Origin: Megasphaera sp. NM10
Lineage (GTDB): Bacteria; Bacillota; Negativicutes; Veillonellales; Megasphaeraceae
NCBI RefSeq assembly: GCF_000417505.1
Contig: NZ_APHY01000038.1
Coordinates: forward strand, 4-33,041
Direction of reading: 5' to 3'
Length of the DNA: 33,038 bases
Under the pieces are notes generated by a model that worked only from the letters and a program-made list of their open reading frames with translations, did not search any database and was not told where the DNA came from. Positions 23,414 to 32,128 of the stretch are shown here, one piece after another. How positions within the stretch are numbered: position 1 is the first letter of the stretch; the number at the start of each line of letters is the position of its first letter. Made by a program: the position numbers and the translations under genes.

Positions 23414-24901
23414 ATGTCAAAGAATATTTTCCGAACGAAAAGCATCAACCAGTTCCTGTCGGAAACGAAACAGGACGGCGGCATGAACCGCGTCCTGGGG
23501 ACTTTCGGCCTGACCATGCTGGGCATCGGCTGTATCGTCGGCACAGGGATCTTCGTCCTGACCGGCATTGCCGCCGCCAATTACTCCGGCCCGGCCCTGG
23601 TCATTTCCTTCATCATCGCCGCACTGGCCTGCGGCTGTGCTGCACTTTGCTATTCTGAATTCGCCGCCATGATTCCCGTAGCCGGCAGCGCCTATACGTA
23701 CGGCTACGTAGCCTTAGGCGAATTTTGGGCCTGGGTCATCGGCTGGGATTTGATTTTGGAATACACCCTGGCCTTGAGCGCCGTGTCCATCGGCTGGTCC
23801 GGCTATTTCGGCAATATCCTGACCAATCTGGGATTGGCTCTGCCGAAAGAATTCATTACGGCGCCGGAAGAAGGGGGCCTCATCAATCTGCCGGCTATGG
23901 CCATCATCTGGATCATCACCTTGATCAACATGAAGGGCATCACCCAGAGCTCCCTGGTCAATGACATCATCGTCGTCATCAAGCTGGCTGTCGTCGGCCT
24001 GTTCATCGCCCTCGGCATCAGCCACGTCGAACCGGCCAACTGGACGCCGTTCATGCCTTATGGCTGGTCCGGTGTCTTCACAGGCGCTTCGGTCATCTTC
24101 TTTGCTTACATCGGCTTCGACGCCGTCTCGACGGCTGCTGAAGAAGTCAAGAACCCGCAGAAAGATTTGCCTCGGGGCATCATCTTATCGCTCATCATCT
24201 GCACGATTCTCTACATTGCCGTATCGGCCATCCTGACCGGCATGGTCCCGTACTTACAGTTCAAGACGACGGCCGCTCCTGTTGCCTATGCACTGCAGCT
24301 CGTCGGCTATCATTGGGGTGCCGCTGCCGTCTCCGTCGGCGCTATCTGCGGCCTCACGTCGGTCCTTCTGGTCATGAGCCTCGGCCAGAGCCGTATCCTC
24401 TTCGTCATGTCCCGCGACGGCCTGCTGCCGCGCTTCTTCGGTCACATCAATAAGACGACCAAGACGCCGGTCCGCAGCTCCTTGTTGGTTGCCATCGTGT
24501 CGTCCATCCTGGCCGGCCTCGTACCTATCGGCATCGTCGCTGAAATGGTCAACATCGGCACGCTGGCAGCCTTCATCATCGTATCGGCATCGGTCATCGT
24601 CCTCCGCAAAAAAGCGCCGGACCGCGTTCGCCCGTTCCGCTGCCCCTGCGTACCGCTGGTACCGATCCTGTCGATCCTCTTCTGCGGTATCCTGGTCATC
24701 ATGCTGCCGACAGTCACGCAGATCCGCTTCATCGTATGGCTGGCCATCGGCCTGGTCATCTACTTCGGCTATGGCTATAAGCACAGCATCATCACCAAAG
24801 CCCAGAAAGGCACGCTGAACGCAGCCCCTGCGGCCGCTGCTGATGAAACAGCCAGAGTACCTTCGGTCCACGAAGGCGCTCACTCCACTATTGAACACTG
24901 A
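23414..24901 (+). CDS. APC-family amino-acid permease, cationic amino-acid transporter (YfnA-like) branch
   Basis: 495 residues with twelve or more membrane helices. It opens NIFRTKSINQFLSET and then GTFGLTMLGIGCIVGTGIF, the usual start of YfnA/CAT-type carriers, with the GxG-rich helix 1. FAYIGFDAVSTAAEEVKNPQ is the conserved helix-6/loop block, and SQ(G)QSRILFVMSRDGLLP matches LGQSRILFVMSRDGLLP of the same branch. Uptake of neutral or basic amino acids across the inner membrane is expected; the exact substrate is open. It is not close to the two permeases at 12649 and 16294. Single-gene unit with leader attenuator and a perfect terminator. Confidence 0.9.
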   Translation: MSKNIFRTKSINQFLSETKQDGGMNRVLGTFGLTMLGIGCIVGTGIFVLTGIAAANYSGPALVISFIIAALACGCAALCYSEFAAMIPVAGSAYTYGYVALGEFWAWVIGWDLILEYTLALSAVSIGWSGYFGNILTNLGLALPKEFITAPEEGGLINLPAMAIIWIITLINMKGITQSSLVNDIIVVIKLAVVGLFIALGISHVEPANWTPFMPYGWSGVFTGASVIFFAYIGFDAVSTAAEEVKNPQKDLPRGIILSLIICTILYIAVSAILTGMVPYLQFKTTAAPVAYALQLVGYHWGAAAVSVGAICGLTSVLLVMSLGQSRILFVMSRDGLLPRFFGHINKTTKTPVRSSLLVAIVSSILAGLVPIGIVAEMVNIGTLAAFIIVSASVIVLRKKAPDRVRPFRCPCVPLVPILSILFCGILVIMLPTVTQIRFIVWLAIGLVIYFGYGYKHSIITKAQKGTLNAAPAAAADETARVPSVHEGAHSTIEH

Positions 24902-24920
24902 CGCATTCTATATATCGACA

Positions 24921-24958
24921 GAAAAAGACCCGCCCTCTCCCCTGGCCGGGTCTTTTTC
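24921..24958. terminator. Intrinsic terminator
   Basis: GAAAAAGACCCG (24921-24932) and CGGGTCTTTTTC (24947-24958) form a perfect 12-bp stem with built-in A/T ends, so it can act in both directions. Confidence 0.9.
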
Positions 24959-25228
24959 TTGCCGTCAGCTGCCAGCCGCCCGCCCTTTGGGCGTCCCCTA
25001 CGCACAAGGCCGCCGGCCGTGTGTCTTTTGCGGCCTGCCATCTGCGGACTGCGGCCTGCGCTCATTTCCATCGCCTGCATGCGATTTCGTAGGGGCCGTC
25101 CCAAAGAGCAGCCCGTTTCAGGATAGGTGTGGTTTCCCCAGCTAGCCCGCCAGGTACCGACCAGCGGGAGGGGAAGGGGGCCAGAACGGACAGCCGTGGC
25201 TGGCGGCCCGCAGGCTTCTTGTTAAAAA

Positions 25229-25275
25229 GCAACCTCTCAGTCAGCTGCGCTGACAGCTCCCCTAGCAGGGGAGCC
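25229..25275. repeat. AACCTCTCAG-type intergenic repeat
   Basis: GCAACCTCTCAGTCAGCTGC, then GCTGACAGCTCCCC-TAGC-AGGGGAG. It has the same arrangement as 7629-7711 and 9341-9389, but with a different first stem (GTCAGC/GCTGAC). Confidence 0.8.
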
Positions 25276-25277
25276 GG

Positions 25278-25363
25278 GCCACGAACCACGAGCCGCGGGC
25301 CACGAACCACGAACCACGAGCCACGAGTCCCTAACCCCTAACCCCTAGCCCCTAACCACTAGT
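25278..25363. repeat. Simple-sequence tract: CCACGAA/G and CCCTAAC repeats
   Basis: A run of variants of CCACGAACCACGAGC (25278-25327) passes into CCCTAACCCCTAACCCCTAG (to about 25360). These are short tandem repeats of about 7 to 9 bases. The second half resembles telomere sequence by chance only. Confidence 0.75.
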
Positions 25364-25427
25364 CACAAGGCGGGCCGCCTAGCCTCTGCTGTCCGTTCCA
25401 GCAACCATCTTGCGCCTTCCGTTGGTC

Positions 25428-25467
25428 GGCACCCGATGGGCTGGAAAGACTTCAGGACGGCCCCTAC
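25428..25467. repeat. GTAGGGGCCGTCCTGAAG-type repeat, minus orientation
   Basis: Read on the minus strand this begins GTAGGGGCCGTCCTGAAG and continues TTTCCAGCC, CATCGGGTGCC. It matches 33000-33038 with only a few differences. Confidence 0.7.
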
Positions 25468-25527
25468 TAGCCACTAACCCCCCATTTGTGGTAAAGTAGA
25501 ACCATATCATCATTGCAGAGGGGAGCT

Positions 25528-26508
25528 ATGAGAATGGAAAAAAAGAAGATATATGTACTGGCCTGTGGCGGGACGATTGCCGGCAAGGCCGCGTCGGCCG
25601 ATGACCTGACGGGGTATGCTGCCGGTCAGACGTCGATAGATGAACTGCTGGAAGCCGTGCCCCAGCTGGCTGATTATGCCGACGTGCAGGGCGAACAGTT
25701 CTGCAACATCGACAGCTCGGATATGACCGAAGCTTTATGGCTGTCCCTGGCCAATCGGGTCCAGGAAGTAGCCGACCGGGAAGACGTGGACGGTATCGTC
25801 ATCACTCACGGCACGGATACGATGGAGGAAACGGCGTATTTCCTCGACCTCACGGTCCACACCATCAAGCCCGTCGTCCTTACGGGTTCCATGCGGCCGG
25901 CGACGGCCATCAGTGCCGACGGTCCGCTGAACCTCCTGGAAGCGGTCCAGGCCGCGTCCTGGCCGGACCTGGGAAAATACGGTGTCGTCATCGTCATGAA
26001 CAGCACCGTCCACAGCGCCCGCTTCGTCGAAAAGACCGATACGACCCATGCCGATACTTTTAAAGGCCGCCAGATGGGCTGCCTGGGCTATATGCAGGAC
26101 GGCCGGCCCCGCCTGTACCAGCAGCCCCTGCGCAAGCATACGTGGTCGTCGGACCTGGCCGCTCCTAAAGAACTGCCAGCCGTCGCCATCGTCTATGCCT
26201 ATGTCGGCCTCACCGCTGACGACGTACGCCGCCTGGCCCAGGGGAAAGCGGGACTGGTCATCACGGGTCTCGGTCATGGCAAGATGCCCGAACTGGTCTG
26301 GCAGGCCTTGCAGCCCTTGATGGAACAGGGGCTGGTCGTCGTCCGGGCTGCCCGCGCCCTGGGCGGCATGGTCACCCAGGTCCCGGCTTATGACGGGACG
26401 GTCACAGCCGATTCCCTGACGCCGCAGAAGGCCAAGATCCTCTTGCAGCTGGCCCTGGCCCACACGACGGACCGGGAAAAAATACAGGCCATCTTCGACG
26501 CCTATTGA
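25528..26508 (+). CDS. L-asparaginase (type II-like sequence, no signal peptide)
   Basis: 326 residues from ATG 25528 (AGAGGGGAG upstream; the frame is open to a TTG at 25513, which overlaps that site). It hydrolyses asparagine to aspartate and ammonia. Catalytic elements: T16 in ACGGTIAG, the flexible loop Tyr in LTGYAAGQTS, T96-D97 in HGTDTMEETA, and Lys in VEKTDTTHADTFK. MRPATAISADGPLNLLEAV and the EKTDTT block are closer to type II enzymes, but the protein starts MRMEKKKIYVLACGG with no export signal, so it should be cytoplasmic. The aspartate would feed central metabolism of an amino-acid fermenter (inference). Stands alone. ansA/ansB naming is not decided. Confidence 0.92.
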   Translation: MRMEKKKIYVLACGGTIAGKAASADDLTGYAAGQTSIDELLEAVPQLADYADVQGEQFCNIDSSDMTEALWLSLANRVQEVADREDVDGIVITHGTDTMEETAYFLDLTVHTIKPVVLTGSMRPATAISADGPLNLLEAVQAASWPDLGKYGVVIVMNSTVHSARFVEKTDTTHADTFKGRQMGCLGYMQDGRPRLYQQPLRKHTWSSDLAAPKELPAVAIVYAYVGLTADDVRRLAQGKAGLVITGLGHGKMPELVWQALQPLMEQGLVVVRAARALGGMVTQVPAYDGTVTADSLTPQKAKILLQLALAHTTDREKIQAIFDAY

Positions 26509-26636
26509 GGCCTGCAAATCACGGCTCTATGCCTTCCCTAATAGGGCGGGGTGTGATAAAATAAATAAGATATGAAACATAGGTATGCAATCCATGTATC
26601 CTTTACGACACTGACATAGATAGGAGCGAATGAATC

Positions 26637-27665
26637 ATGAACAAGTACAAAAAATTGATGGTCCTTACGGCCCTGACAGCCGCCCTCGGCACGTCGGCTT
26701 TTGCCGCATCGACGGGGATTACGGATATCAGCAATTATTGGGGCAAAGACGCTATCCAGTATTTTTATAACCAGCACTACATCAGCGGCACGAACGGCCA
26801 GTTCCGTCCGAACGAAGACATTACCCGTGAAGGCGCAGCTGCCATCATCAACAACATGATCGGTGAAGATTCCAAAGTCAAGACGACCAACTTCAGCGAC
26901 GTCAAAGGCCGCTGGTCCGAACGGGCCATCGCCTCGCTGGTCGACAAACAGATCATGAGCGGTTACAGCAACGGCACGTTCAAACCGGAACAGAAGATCA
27001 CCCGCGAAGAATTTGCTGTCATCGCTTACAACTACATGACTTACAAGGGCATGAGCACCCTCGAAGGGGCCGCTCCCTATGCCGACGAAGCCAAGATTTC
27101 CAGCTGGGCCCGTCAGGCCGTCGACGCCCTGGCTGCTGCCGGTTACATGAAGGGCGGCAACTACAACATGTTCAACCCGAAACAGTATGTCACCCGCGGT
27201 GAAGCCGTCAACGTTCTCTACCGCATCCTGACCGGCGTCAAGGAAACGACGCAGAGCCAGGACGGCCTGGAATCCAAGGCCTTCAAGGATATCAAAGACG
27301 TCTACGGCTCAATCAAAGCCTTTGCATCTGACGGCATCATGTACTGGCAGGGCGACAAGCTCCACATCGGCGTCAAAGACCCGAAGAACAAACAGAAACT
27401 GGCCGATGCCATTGCTGCCGACAAGGATATCCCGGCCGAATCGGTCTATGTCCAGAAATCGACGTACAGCTATGACGACTATAAGAACCTCATGGCCCAG
27501 GCCGAAAAGATTTACAAGGCTACGGAAGCGACGAATGCTACCGTTTCGACGGAACCGGATTACCTCAATGAAAAAGTCGTCCTCACAGTCAGCTCCATTT
27601 CCAAAGAAACACAGAACAACCTCAATAAAGCCCTGGGCAGTGCCCTTCGCATCGTCATTCAGTAA
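26637..27665 (+). CDS. Secreted SLH-domain protein, paralogue 1
   Basis: 342 residues. Signal peptide 1-23 (MNKYKKLMVLTALTAALGTSAFA). Three S-layer homology repeats: about 27-72 (ITDISNYWGKDAIQYFYNQHYISG with FRPNEDITREGAAAIIN), 87-130 (FSDVKGRWSERAIASLVDKQ, FKPEQKITREEFAVI) and 146-195 (YADEAKISSWARQAVDALAAAGYM, FNPKQYVTRGEAVNVLYRIL). SLH repeats bind secondary polymers of the wall; in Negativicutes they link the outer membrane to modified peptidoglycan. Residues about 220-342 form a domain I do not recognise, shared with the next gene (YGSIKAFASDGIMYWQGDKL, EPDYLNEKVVLTV). The ATG at 26637 has TAGGAGCG upstream. Confidence 0.9.
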   Translation: MNKYKKLMVLTALTAALGTSAFAASTGITDISNYWGKDAIQYFYNQHYISGTNGQFRPNEDITREGAAAIINNMIGEDSKVKTTNFSDVKGRWSERAIASLVDKQIMSGYSNGTFKPEQKITREEFAVIAYNYMTYKGMSTLEGAAPYADEAKISSWARQAVDALAAAGYMKGGNYNMFNPKQYVTRGEAVNVLYRILTGVKETTQSQDGLESKAFKDIKDVYGSIKAFASDGIMYWQGDKLHIGVKDPKNKQKLADAIAADKDIPAESVYVQKSTYSYDDYKNLMAQAEKIYKATEATNATVSTEPDYLNEKVVLTVSSISKETQNNLNKALGSALRIVIQ

Positions 27666-27686
27666 TCGCAGCAGAGGAGGATTTCC

Positions 27687-28889
27687 ATGGTACGGAATAA
27701 AATCGCTGCCATCCTGGCAGCTGCGGCCATCTTGTCCGTCAGTGCCGTTTCGGCCGATGCCCCTTATACAGACCTGGGCAGCCTGACCGACCGCGCGGCT
27801 GTCGATTACCTCTATGATACGCAGTGCCTGACCTTCATCACAGGGGATACCTTTGAGCCAAACCGGGTCCTGACCCGCGGCGACCTGGCCCAGCTGCTCT
27901 ATAATTCGGCAGCCAATATCCCCCTGGCACCGGTGGAAGCGGCCGGTGCCCACGATGTGCCGTCGGGCACGGCTGGTGATGCCATGAACAGCGTCGCCGC
28001 CCAGGGTATCCTGGCAGGCTATCAGGATGGGAATTTCTATCCCGAAGAACCGGTGAGCCGCGAAGAATTTGCCGACGTCATCTACCGCTACTTGCAGTAC
28101 AATCAGCTGGCCGACCCGGACCAGGCCGTCAAGCCCTATGCCGATGCCGCGTCGATTGCGCCGGCTTACGCCAGGGCCATCGACGTCCTGCACAGCAAGA
28201 ACATCATGGTGCCGGCAGATAACTATTTCCATCCCAAAGAAGGCATGACCCGGGCCGATGCCGCCCAGGTATTTTACCGCCTCATGCACTCCGACGGGGA
28301 CTATACGTCTCATGTCCAGGTCGAATCGCAGCTCATCAAGGCCATCAATGCCGAATACGGCTCAGTGCCGATCTACTTCCGCAGCGGTACGATGTACTGG
28401 GATGGCGATACCCTGGTCCTGGGCATCAAAGGCGCTCCCAGCAAATACTTGCAGCAGCGCATCAACACGGACGTAGCCAAGCCGCAGGCCGTCAAGATAC
28501 GTCGCGTATCCTTGAGCCACAGCGATTACAGCCAGCTCATGAATAAGGCCATCCATTGCGTCGTCGACAACGAAGGCGTCCAGAACTACGTCGGCGCCCT
28601 GCCGGACTACGTCAATGAACAAGTCGTCCTCACTGTCCGCCATCCCGTCAGCAAGGCGACGCTGGCTGAACTGGCCAAACGCGTCGGCGCCGGCCGGGTC
28701 CGTCTGGAAACGGCTCCTATCGCCGGGAAAGCTCCCATCGTCCAGGTAGCCGGACAGACAGACACAGCGGAAGAAGCCCCTGTGACGACAGAAAACACGA
28801 AAAAAGAAACGAAACAACTCTATTCCAAACTCTTAGACGACGCCACATCGAGCGCCATCACCTCCGTCCAGAACGACGTGATGAAGTGA
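27687..28889 (+). CDS. Secreted SLH-domain protein, paralogue 2
   Basis: 400 residues. Signal peptide 1-23 (MVRNKIAAILAAAAILSVSAVSA). Three more divergent SLH repeats: about 25-70 (YTDLGSLTDRAAVDYLYD, FEPNRVLTRGDLAQLLYN), 88-135 (FYPEEPVSREEFADVIYRYL) and 150-200 (YADAASIAPAYARAIDVL, FHPKEGMTRADAAQVFYRLM). The following region (about 222-340) parallels that of the preceding protein: YGSVPIYFRSGTMYWDGDTL, LSHSDYSQLMNKA, LPDYVNEQVVLTV, SKATLAELAKRVG. An extra polar tail of about 60 residues follows. AGAGGAGG precedes the ATG. It starts 21 bases after paralogue 1: tandem duplication in one operon. Confidence 0.88.
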   Translation: MVRNKIAAILAAAAILSVSAVSADAPYTDLGSLTDRAAVDYLYDTQCLTFITGDTFEPNRVLTRGDLAQLLYNSAANIPLAPVEAAGAHDVPSGTAGDAMNSVAAQGILAGYQDGNFYPEEPVSREEFADVIYRYLQYNQLADPDQAVKPYADAASIAPAYARAIDVLHSKNIMVPADNYFHPKEGMTRADAAQVFYRLMHSDGDYTSHVQVESQLIKAINAEYGSVPIYFRSGTMYWDGDTLVLGIKGAPSKYLQQRINTDVAKPQAVKIRRVSLSHSDYSQLMNKAIHCVVDNEGVQNYVGALPDYVNEQVVLTVRHPVSKATLAELAKRVGAGRVRLETAPIAGKAPIVQVAGQTDTAEEAPVTTENTKKETKQLYSKLLDDATSSAITSVQNDVMK

Positions 28890-28892
28890 TTT

Positions 28893-28917
28893 GTAGGGGA
28901 CGCCCAAAGGGCGTCCC
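28893..28917. repeat. GTAGGGG-type palindromic repeat
   Basis: GTAGGGGACGCCC-AAA-GGGCGTCCC, three bases after the stop of SLH paralogue 2. Its first 21 bases recur inverted at 24981-25001. Confidence 0.75.
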
Positions 28918-28933
28918 GCAGGTCGCAGTTCGC

Positions 28934-28985
28934 AAAAGGGACTGTCGCATGAAGGTTTATTCCATCATGCGCGGTCCCTTTCTCT
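28934..28985 (+). terminator. Intrinsic terminator of the SLH operon
   Basis: GGGACTGTCGCATGA (28938-28952) pairs with TCATGCGCGGTCCC (28964-28977) with a small mismatch, followed by TTTCTCTTT. Confidence 0.7.
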
Positions 28986-29024
28986 TTATAGTTTGTAGTA
29001 CGGAGTTTGTAGTTTGTAGAAAAT

Positions 29025-29061
29025 GGCTTTAAATTTAAAAGCATTCACTAAAAACTACAAA
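29025..29061. repeat. Partial copy of the left flank of the 7606-7711 repeat
   Basis: GG(C/T)TTTAAATTTA and, after about ten variable bases, CACTAAAAACTACAAA are shared with 7606-7643. The AACCTCTCAG part is absent. A nearby TTTGTAGTTTGTAG (about 29007-29020) can pair with CTACAAAC. Confidence 0.55.
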
Positions 29062-29081
29062 CTGCAAACTTAAAACTCAAA

Positions 29082-29731
29082 TCACACTCCGAAGAGTTCT
29101 CCCAATTCTTCCCGCGTGTCGATGAGGTATGTCGGCTGGAGGGATTCCAGGAAGTCCCGGTCGCGGAAACCCCAGGTGACCAGGGCTGCGTCGAGGCCGG
29201 CGTTATCGGCCGTTTCTTTGTCGACTTCCGAGTCGCCGACGTAGATGGCGTCGTCTTTGGCACAGCCCAGGCGCTTCAGGCTTCCCAGACCATGTCCGGA
29301 GCCGGTTTTTTGCGGTACATCGGCGTTTCACCCAAGGAGAAATCGACATAGTCTTTGAAGTATTCATCGTGCAGTTCCGATACGGCACCCTGGCCTTTGT
29401 TGGAGACGATAGCCATGTGGTAGCCGGCCGCCTTGAGCCGGCCCAGGACCTGGGGAATGCCGTCGTAGGGAAAGGTCGTCGTCTGGCAGTGGGCGCTGTA
29501 ATAGGCGATGAACTCTTCCGTCATCGTCCGCCGCAGGGGTTCCGGCGCGTCCGGTGCGGCCTTGTCGATGAAGCCGTCGTATCCGAAGCCCAGGCAGGGG
29601 CGGATGGCATCCTGCGTCAGGGCGGGCAGGCCGTGACGGGCAAAAACATAGTTCAGGCTTTTCGTCAATTCGTCCAGCGTATCCAGGACGGTGCCGTCCA
29701 TGTCGAAGACGATGGCTTTATATTTTTCCAT
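29082..29731 (-). pseudogene. HAD-family phosphatase (phosphoglycolate-phosphatase-like), frameshifted
   Basis: Start ATG 29731 is set by AAAGGAG (8 bases away; the frame extends to a TTG at 29755 that lies upstream of that site). FDMDGTVLDT (D10, D12) is HAD motif I, IVSNKG motif II, and KPAPDMVWEA the motif III lysine region. The frame then hits TGA at 29276-29278, but the next frame continues directly with KRLGCAKDDAIYVGDSEVD (motif IV) and ends LIDTREELGELFGV at TGA 29082-29084. One missing C in GAAGCC(C)TGAAG at about 29279 explains the break. Full length would be about 216 residues, normal for Gph-like enzymes that remove phosphate from phosphoglycolate or similar small molecules. Every motif is kept, so a sequencing or assembly error is as likely as a mutation. 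Confidence 0.85.
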
Positions 29732-29774
29732 GAAAAAGACTCCTTTGAAGGACAAAAAATCAGTTTACTCTTTT

Positions 29775-29803
29775 ATTATACGAAAGTGCGAATTAATCGG
29801 CAA
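29775..29803 (-). promoter_or_regulatory. Promoter of the HAD phosphatase gene
   Basis: On the minus strand TTGCCG (29798-29803), 17 bases, TATAAT (29775-29780), about 45 bases before the ATG. It is divergent from the 29877 gene. Confidence 0.6.
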
Positions 29804-29876
29804 TAGGGAGTAGCTCATGCCGTCATCTTATGCTACAATGGGAAAAGAAGTTTGATAAAATAGAGGAGAGGATGAC

Positions 29877-32117
29877 ATGACAAACTTTTTGCCGTACGCT
29901 ATCATAGCGGGCATAGCAATCGTCTTTTTTGTAATTTGTTATATTATGTATTCCGGCGGAGGGCACTCTGAGAGTAGTCCCCAAACGGAGAAGAAAGGGA
30001 ACACGAAGACGAAGACGCGCTACGACAGCGAGCCGCAGCCGCTGCGCAGGGTCCAGCACCGCAGCCCGGCAACAGTTAAGCATGCCAGACAATTACCGAA
30101 GGAAGCGGACGACGAAGAAACAGCCCCCTTGCCACAGGTCCCGAAAATGACACTGGGCGAACGGCGGGAGCATCCGGAAGAAACGGCCTTTGTCACGACC
30201 AAAGGCGAAGCCGTCCGCCGCAATAGCCGAATCGTCTATAAAGAAGCTCCCAAAGCCCAGGAACCTCCGGTCCACAAGGGCCCCAATGCGGATGACCTCG
30301 ATGCGACGCGCGTCCTGTCCCGCGATGAAATCCTGGAAGCCATGGAAAAGGTAGACAAAGAAGAAGCCGCTGCCTATAAGGCCCGCGAGGAAGAAGCCAA
30401 ACTAGCCCGTCAGCGCCAGGCCGAACAGGAAAAAGAAGCCCAGGAACAGCAGCTGGCCCGCAACCGGGAACGGCGCGAACAGGCCCGCCGCGAAGCCGCT
30501 GCGGCCAAGGAAGCCAATGCCCGCCGGGAAGAACGGGCACGCTGGGCCGAAGAAGTAGCCCAGACCGAAGAAGACAAGCCGCCCCTGGCTGATATGGCCG
30601 CCATCGTCTCGGCTGACCTGGCCGCTAAAGATGGCGGCGCCGCCCCGGCCGCCAGGAAACAGGCTGCCCCGGCAGCTGAACCGGCAGCATCTGAAACAGA
30701 AGCGCCGAAAGACACGCACCGCAAGCACATTCTCCGCGACGTCATGGCCGAAACGGCCAAAGCCGCCGGCACAGCCAAAGCCGTCGCCGACGCACCGGCT
30801 GCCGCCAAGAAACGGGCCGTATCCGAGGCGACACAGGTCCTGGAAGGACCTGTCGTCAGCGAAGGCATGAAAGCCGTCGCTTCCCAGCTGGAACAGACCC
30901 AGCGCATGGAACCGATCCACATCGACTCGGCCATGACGGCCAAGAAGAAAGCCGTCCCGGAAGAAACAATGGTCATGCCGCCCATCCGGGCCCACAAGTC
31001 CCAGGAAAAAGCGACACCTGTCGTCAAGCCGGCACCGGTCGTCAAACCGTCCCAGACGTCGTGGGATTCCAATACGTCCGGGACCGATACGCGCAACCCG
31101 TCACTGGGCAATGCGCCGCACTATGCGTCCGTATGGGAATCGGAAAGCACTGTCGATTCGCCTGTCGTCCGCCAGTGCGTCTCTCACTTCCTGCGCCAGT
31201 ACGGCGTCGTTTCACCGGAACTGCAGCAGCAGACGGAATACATCACGTCGGCGGCCTTTGACCAGATCGGCTGCCAGACCGATACGGAACGGCAGCAGGC
31301 CCTGTCACCGCTCATCGTCCAGGAAGCTTTGCAGAACGTCCAGAAAGCCTATGCCGCTCATCCCGATGATTACGTCGGCACCATTGCCCTGCAGGCCTTT
31401 TACGATATCGTCCACTGCTCGCCCATTTCGACGCGCCATCTGGTCGCCATCGATGCCTTGAAGGTCATGCCCTATTTGACCCAGGGCCATTACCAGATCC
31501 TGGCGATTCTCTTATTGTTCCTGTATTCGCGCAACTCCCATAACGTCGACAAGGATTCGTTCTGCCGCTATATCGACAAGTACGTCTATCCCTTCCTGGA
31601 TGGATTCCCGACGGAACGGCCTTACTACCAGCAGCTCGATTACTTGCACTGCACGGCTTTTGAAGCCAAGGAAACGCATTTTGCCGAAATCCTGTCCGAT
31701 TCGTATCCGCTCTTGTTCCGCTACCGCGGTTTCACAGAAGAAGAATTGCGCAAAGCCCTCAAAGGCAAGCGCATCCCCGATGAATTCATCGTCCCGTCCT
31801 TCAATTCGCCACTGGTCAAACTGGCCATGGTCGATGAAAGCATGGCCAAACGCTTCTTCCGCATGACCGGCATCAACGACCGCAACATGCAGGACCACAT
31901 CCTGCGCCTGGCCAAGAAACGCCCGGCCAACTTCAGCGGCGAAGAAGCCCTGGACATCATGGAAGATATTTCGCCGGTCCTGGCCGACTTGGGCGATATC
32001 TGGGACAGCTCGCTGCTGCGCGTATCGACGCTGTCGCTCCTGGGCCTGTACTTGGCTCAGGGCTTCGTCAAGGAAATCATTGGCGAAGAATTCGATTTGT
32101 CCCGCTGGTTTGAATAA
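29877..32117 (+). CDS. Large membrane-anchored protein with charged coiled coil and helical C-terminal domain, unknown function
   Basis: 746 residues. One N-terminal membrane helix (about 5-26, YAIIAGIAIVFFVICYIMYS), then a basic, polar stretch, a strongly charged Glu/Arg/Ala-rich coiled coil (about 145-245, EEEAKLARQRQAEQEKEAQE), an Ala/Pro-rich low-complexity linker (to about 415), and a folded C-terminal domain (about 425-746) that is mostly helical, with aromatic-rich blocks such as YLTQGHYQILAILLLFLYSR, YRGFTEEELRKALKGKRIP and a final FDLSRWFE. The C-terminal part recalls the LPO_1073/Vpar_1526 family known from Veillonella; this is recall without a search. GAGGAGAGG precedes ATG 29877. 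The promoter may be the extended -10 TGCTACAAT near 29830. It is followed 11 bases later by galU, so it may be an envelope-related protein. Confidence 0.8.
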   Translation: MTNFLPYAIIAGIAIVFFVICYIMYSGGGHSESSPQTEKKGNTKTKTRYDSEPQPLRRVQHRSPATVKHARQLPKEADDEETAPLPQVPKMTLGERREHPEETAFVTTKGEAVRRNSRIVYKEAPKAQEPPVHKGPNADDLDATRVLSRDEILEAMEKVDKEEAAAYKAREEEAKLARQRQAEQEKEAQEQQLARNRERREQARREAAAAKEANARREERARWAEEVAQTEEDKPPLADMAAIVSADLAAKDGGAAPAARKQAAPAAEPAASETEAPKDTHRKHILRDVMAETAKAAGTAKAVADAPAAAKKRAVSEATQVLEGPVVSEGMKAVASQLEQTQRMEPIHIDSAMTAKKKAVPEETMVMPPIRAHKSQEKATPVVKPAPVVKPSQTSWDSNTSGTDTRNPSLGNAPHYASVWESESTVDSPVVRQCVSHFLRQYGVVSPELQQQTEYITSAAFDQIGCQTDTERQQALSPLIVQEALQNVQKAYAAHPDDYVGTIALQAFYDIVHCSPISTRHLVAIDALKVMPYLTQGHYQILAILLLFLYSRNSHNVDKDSFCRYIDKYVYPFLDGFPTERPYYQQLDYLHCTAFEAKETHFAEILSDSYPLLFRYRGFTEEELRKALKGKRIPDEFIVPSFNSPLVKLAMVDESMAKRFFRMTGINDRNMQDHILRLAKKRPANFSGEEALDIMEDISPVLADLGDIWDSSLLRVSTLSLLGLYLAQGFVKEIIGEEFDLSRWFE

Positions 32118-32128
32118 GGAGCATCGTT

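Larger units (their letters stand above)
24959..25527. other. Gene-free repeat-rich gap
   Basis: No coding region, RNA gene or convincing promoter is visible. The content is repeat debris: a GTAGGGG unit in minus orientation (24981-25001, the exact reverse complement of 28893-28913), another GTAGGGG (25089-25095), an AACCTCTCAG element (25229-25275), a simple-sequence tract (25278-25363), and a 40-base section (25428-25467) matching the window's right end in inverted orientation. The asparaginase promoter is not identifiable; TTGTGG near 25487 is at best a weak -35. Confidence 0.7.

Noticed and set aside
25325-25363. Telomere-like CCCTAA repeats
   Set aside because: Only a few imperfect units inside a degenerate simple-repeat tract in the middle of a bacterial contig.
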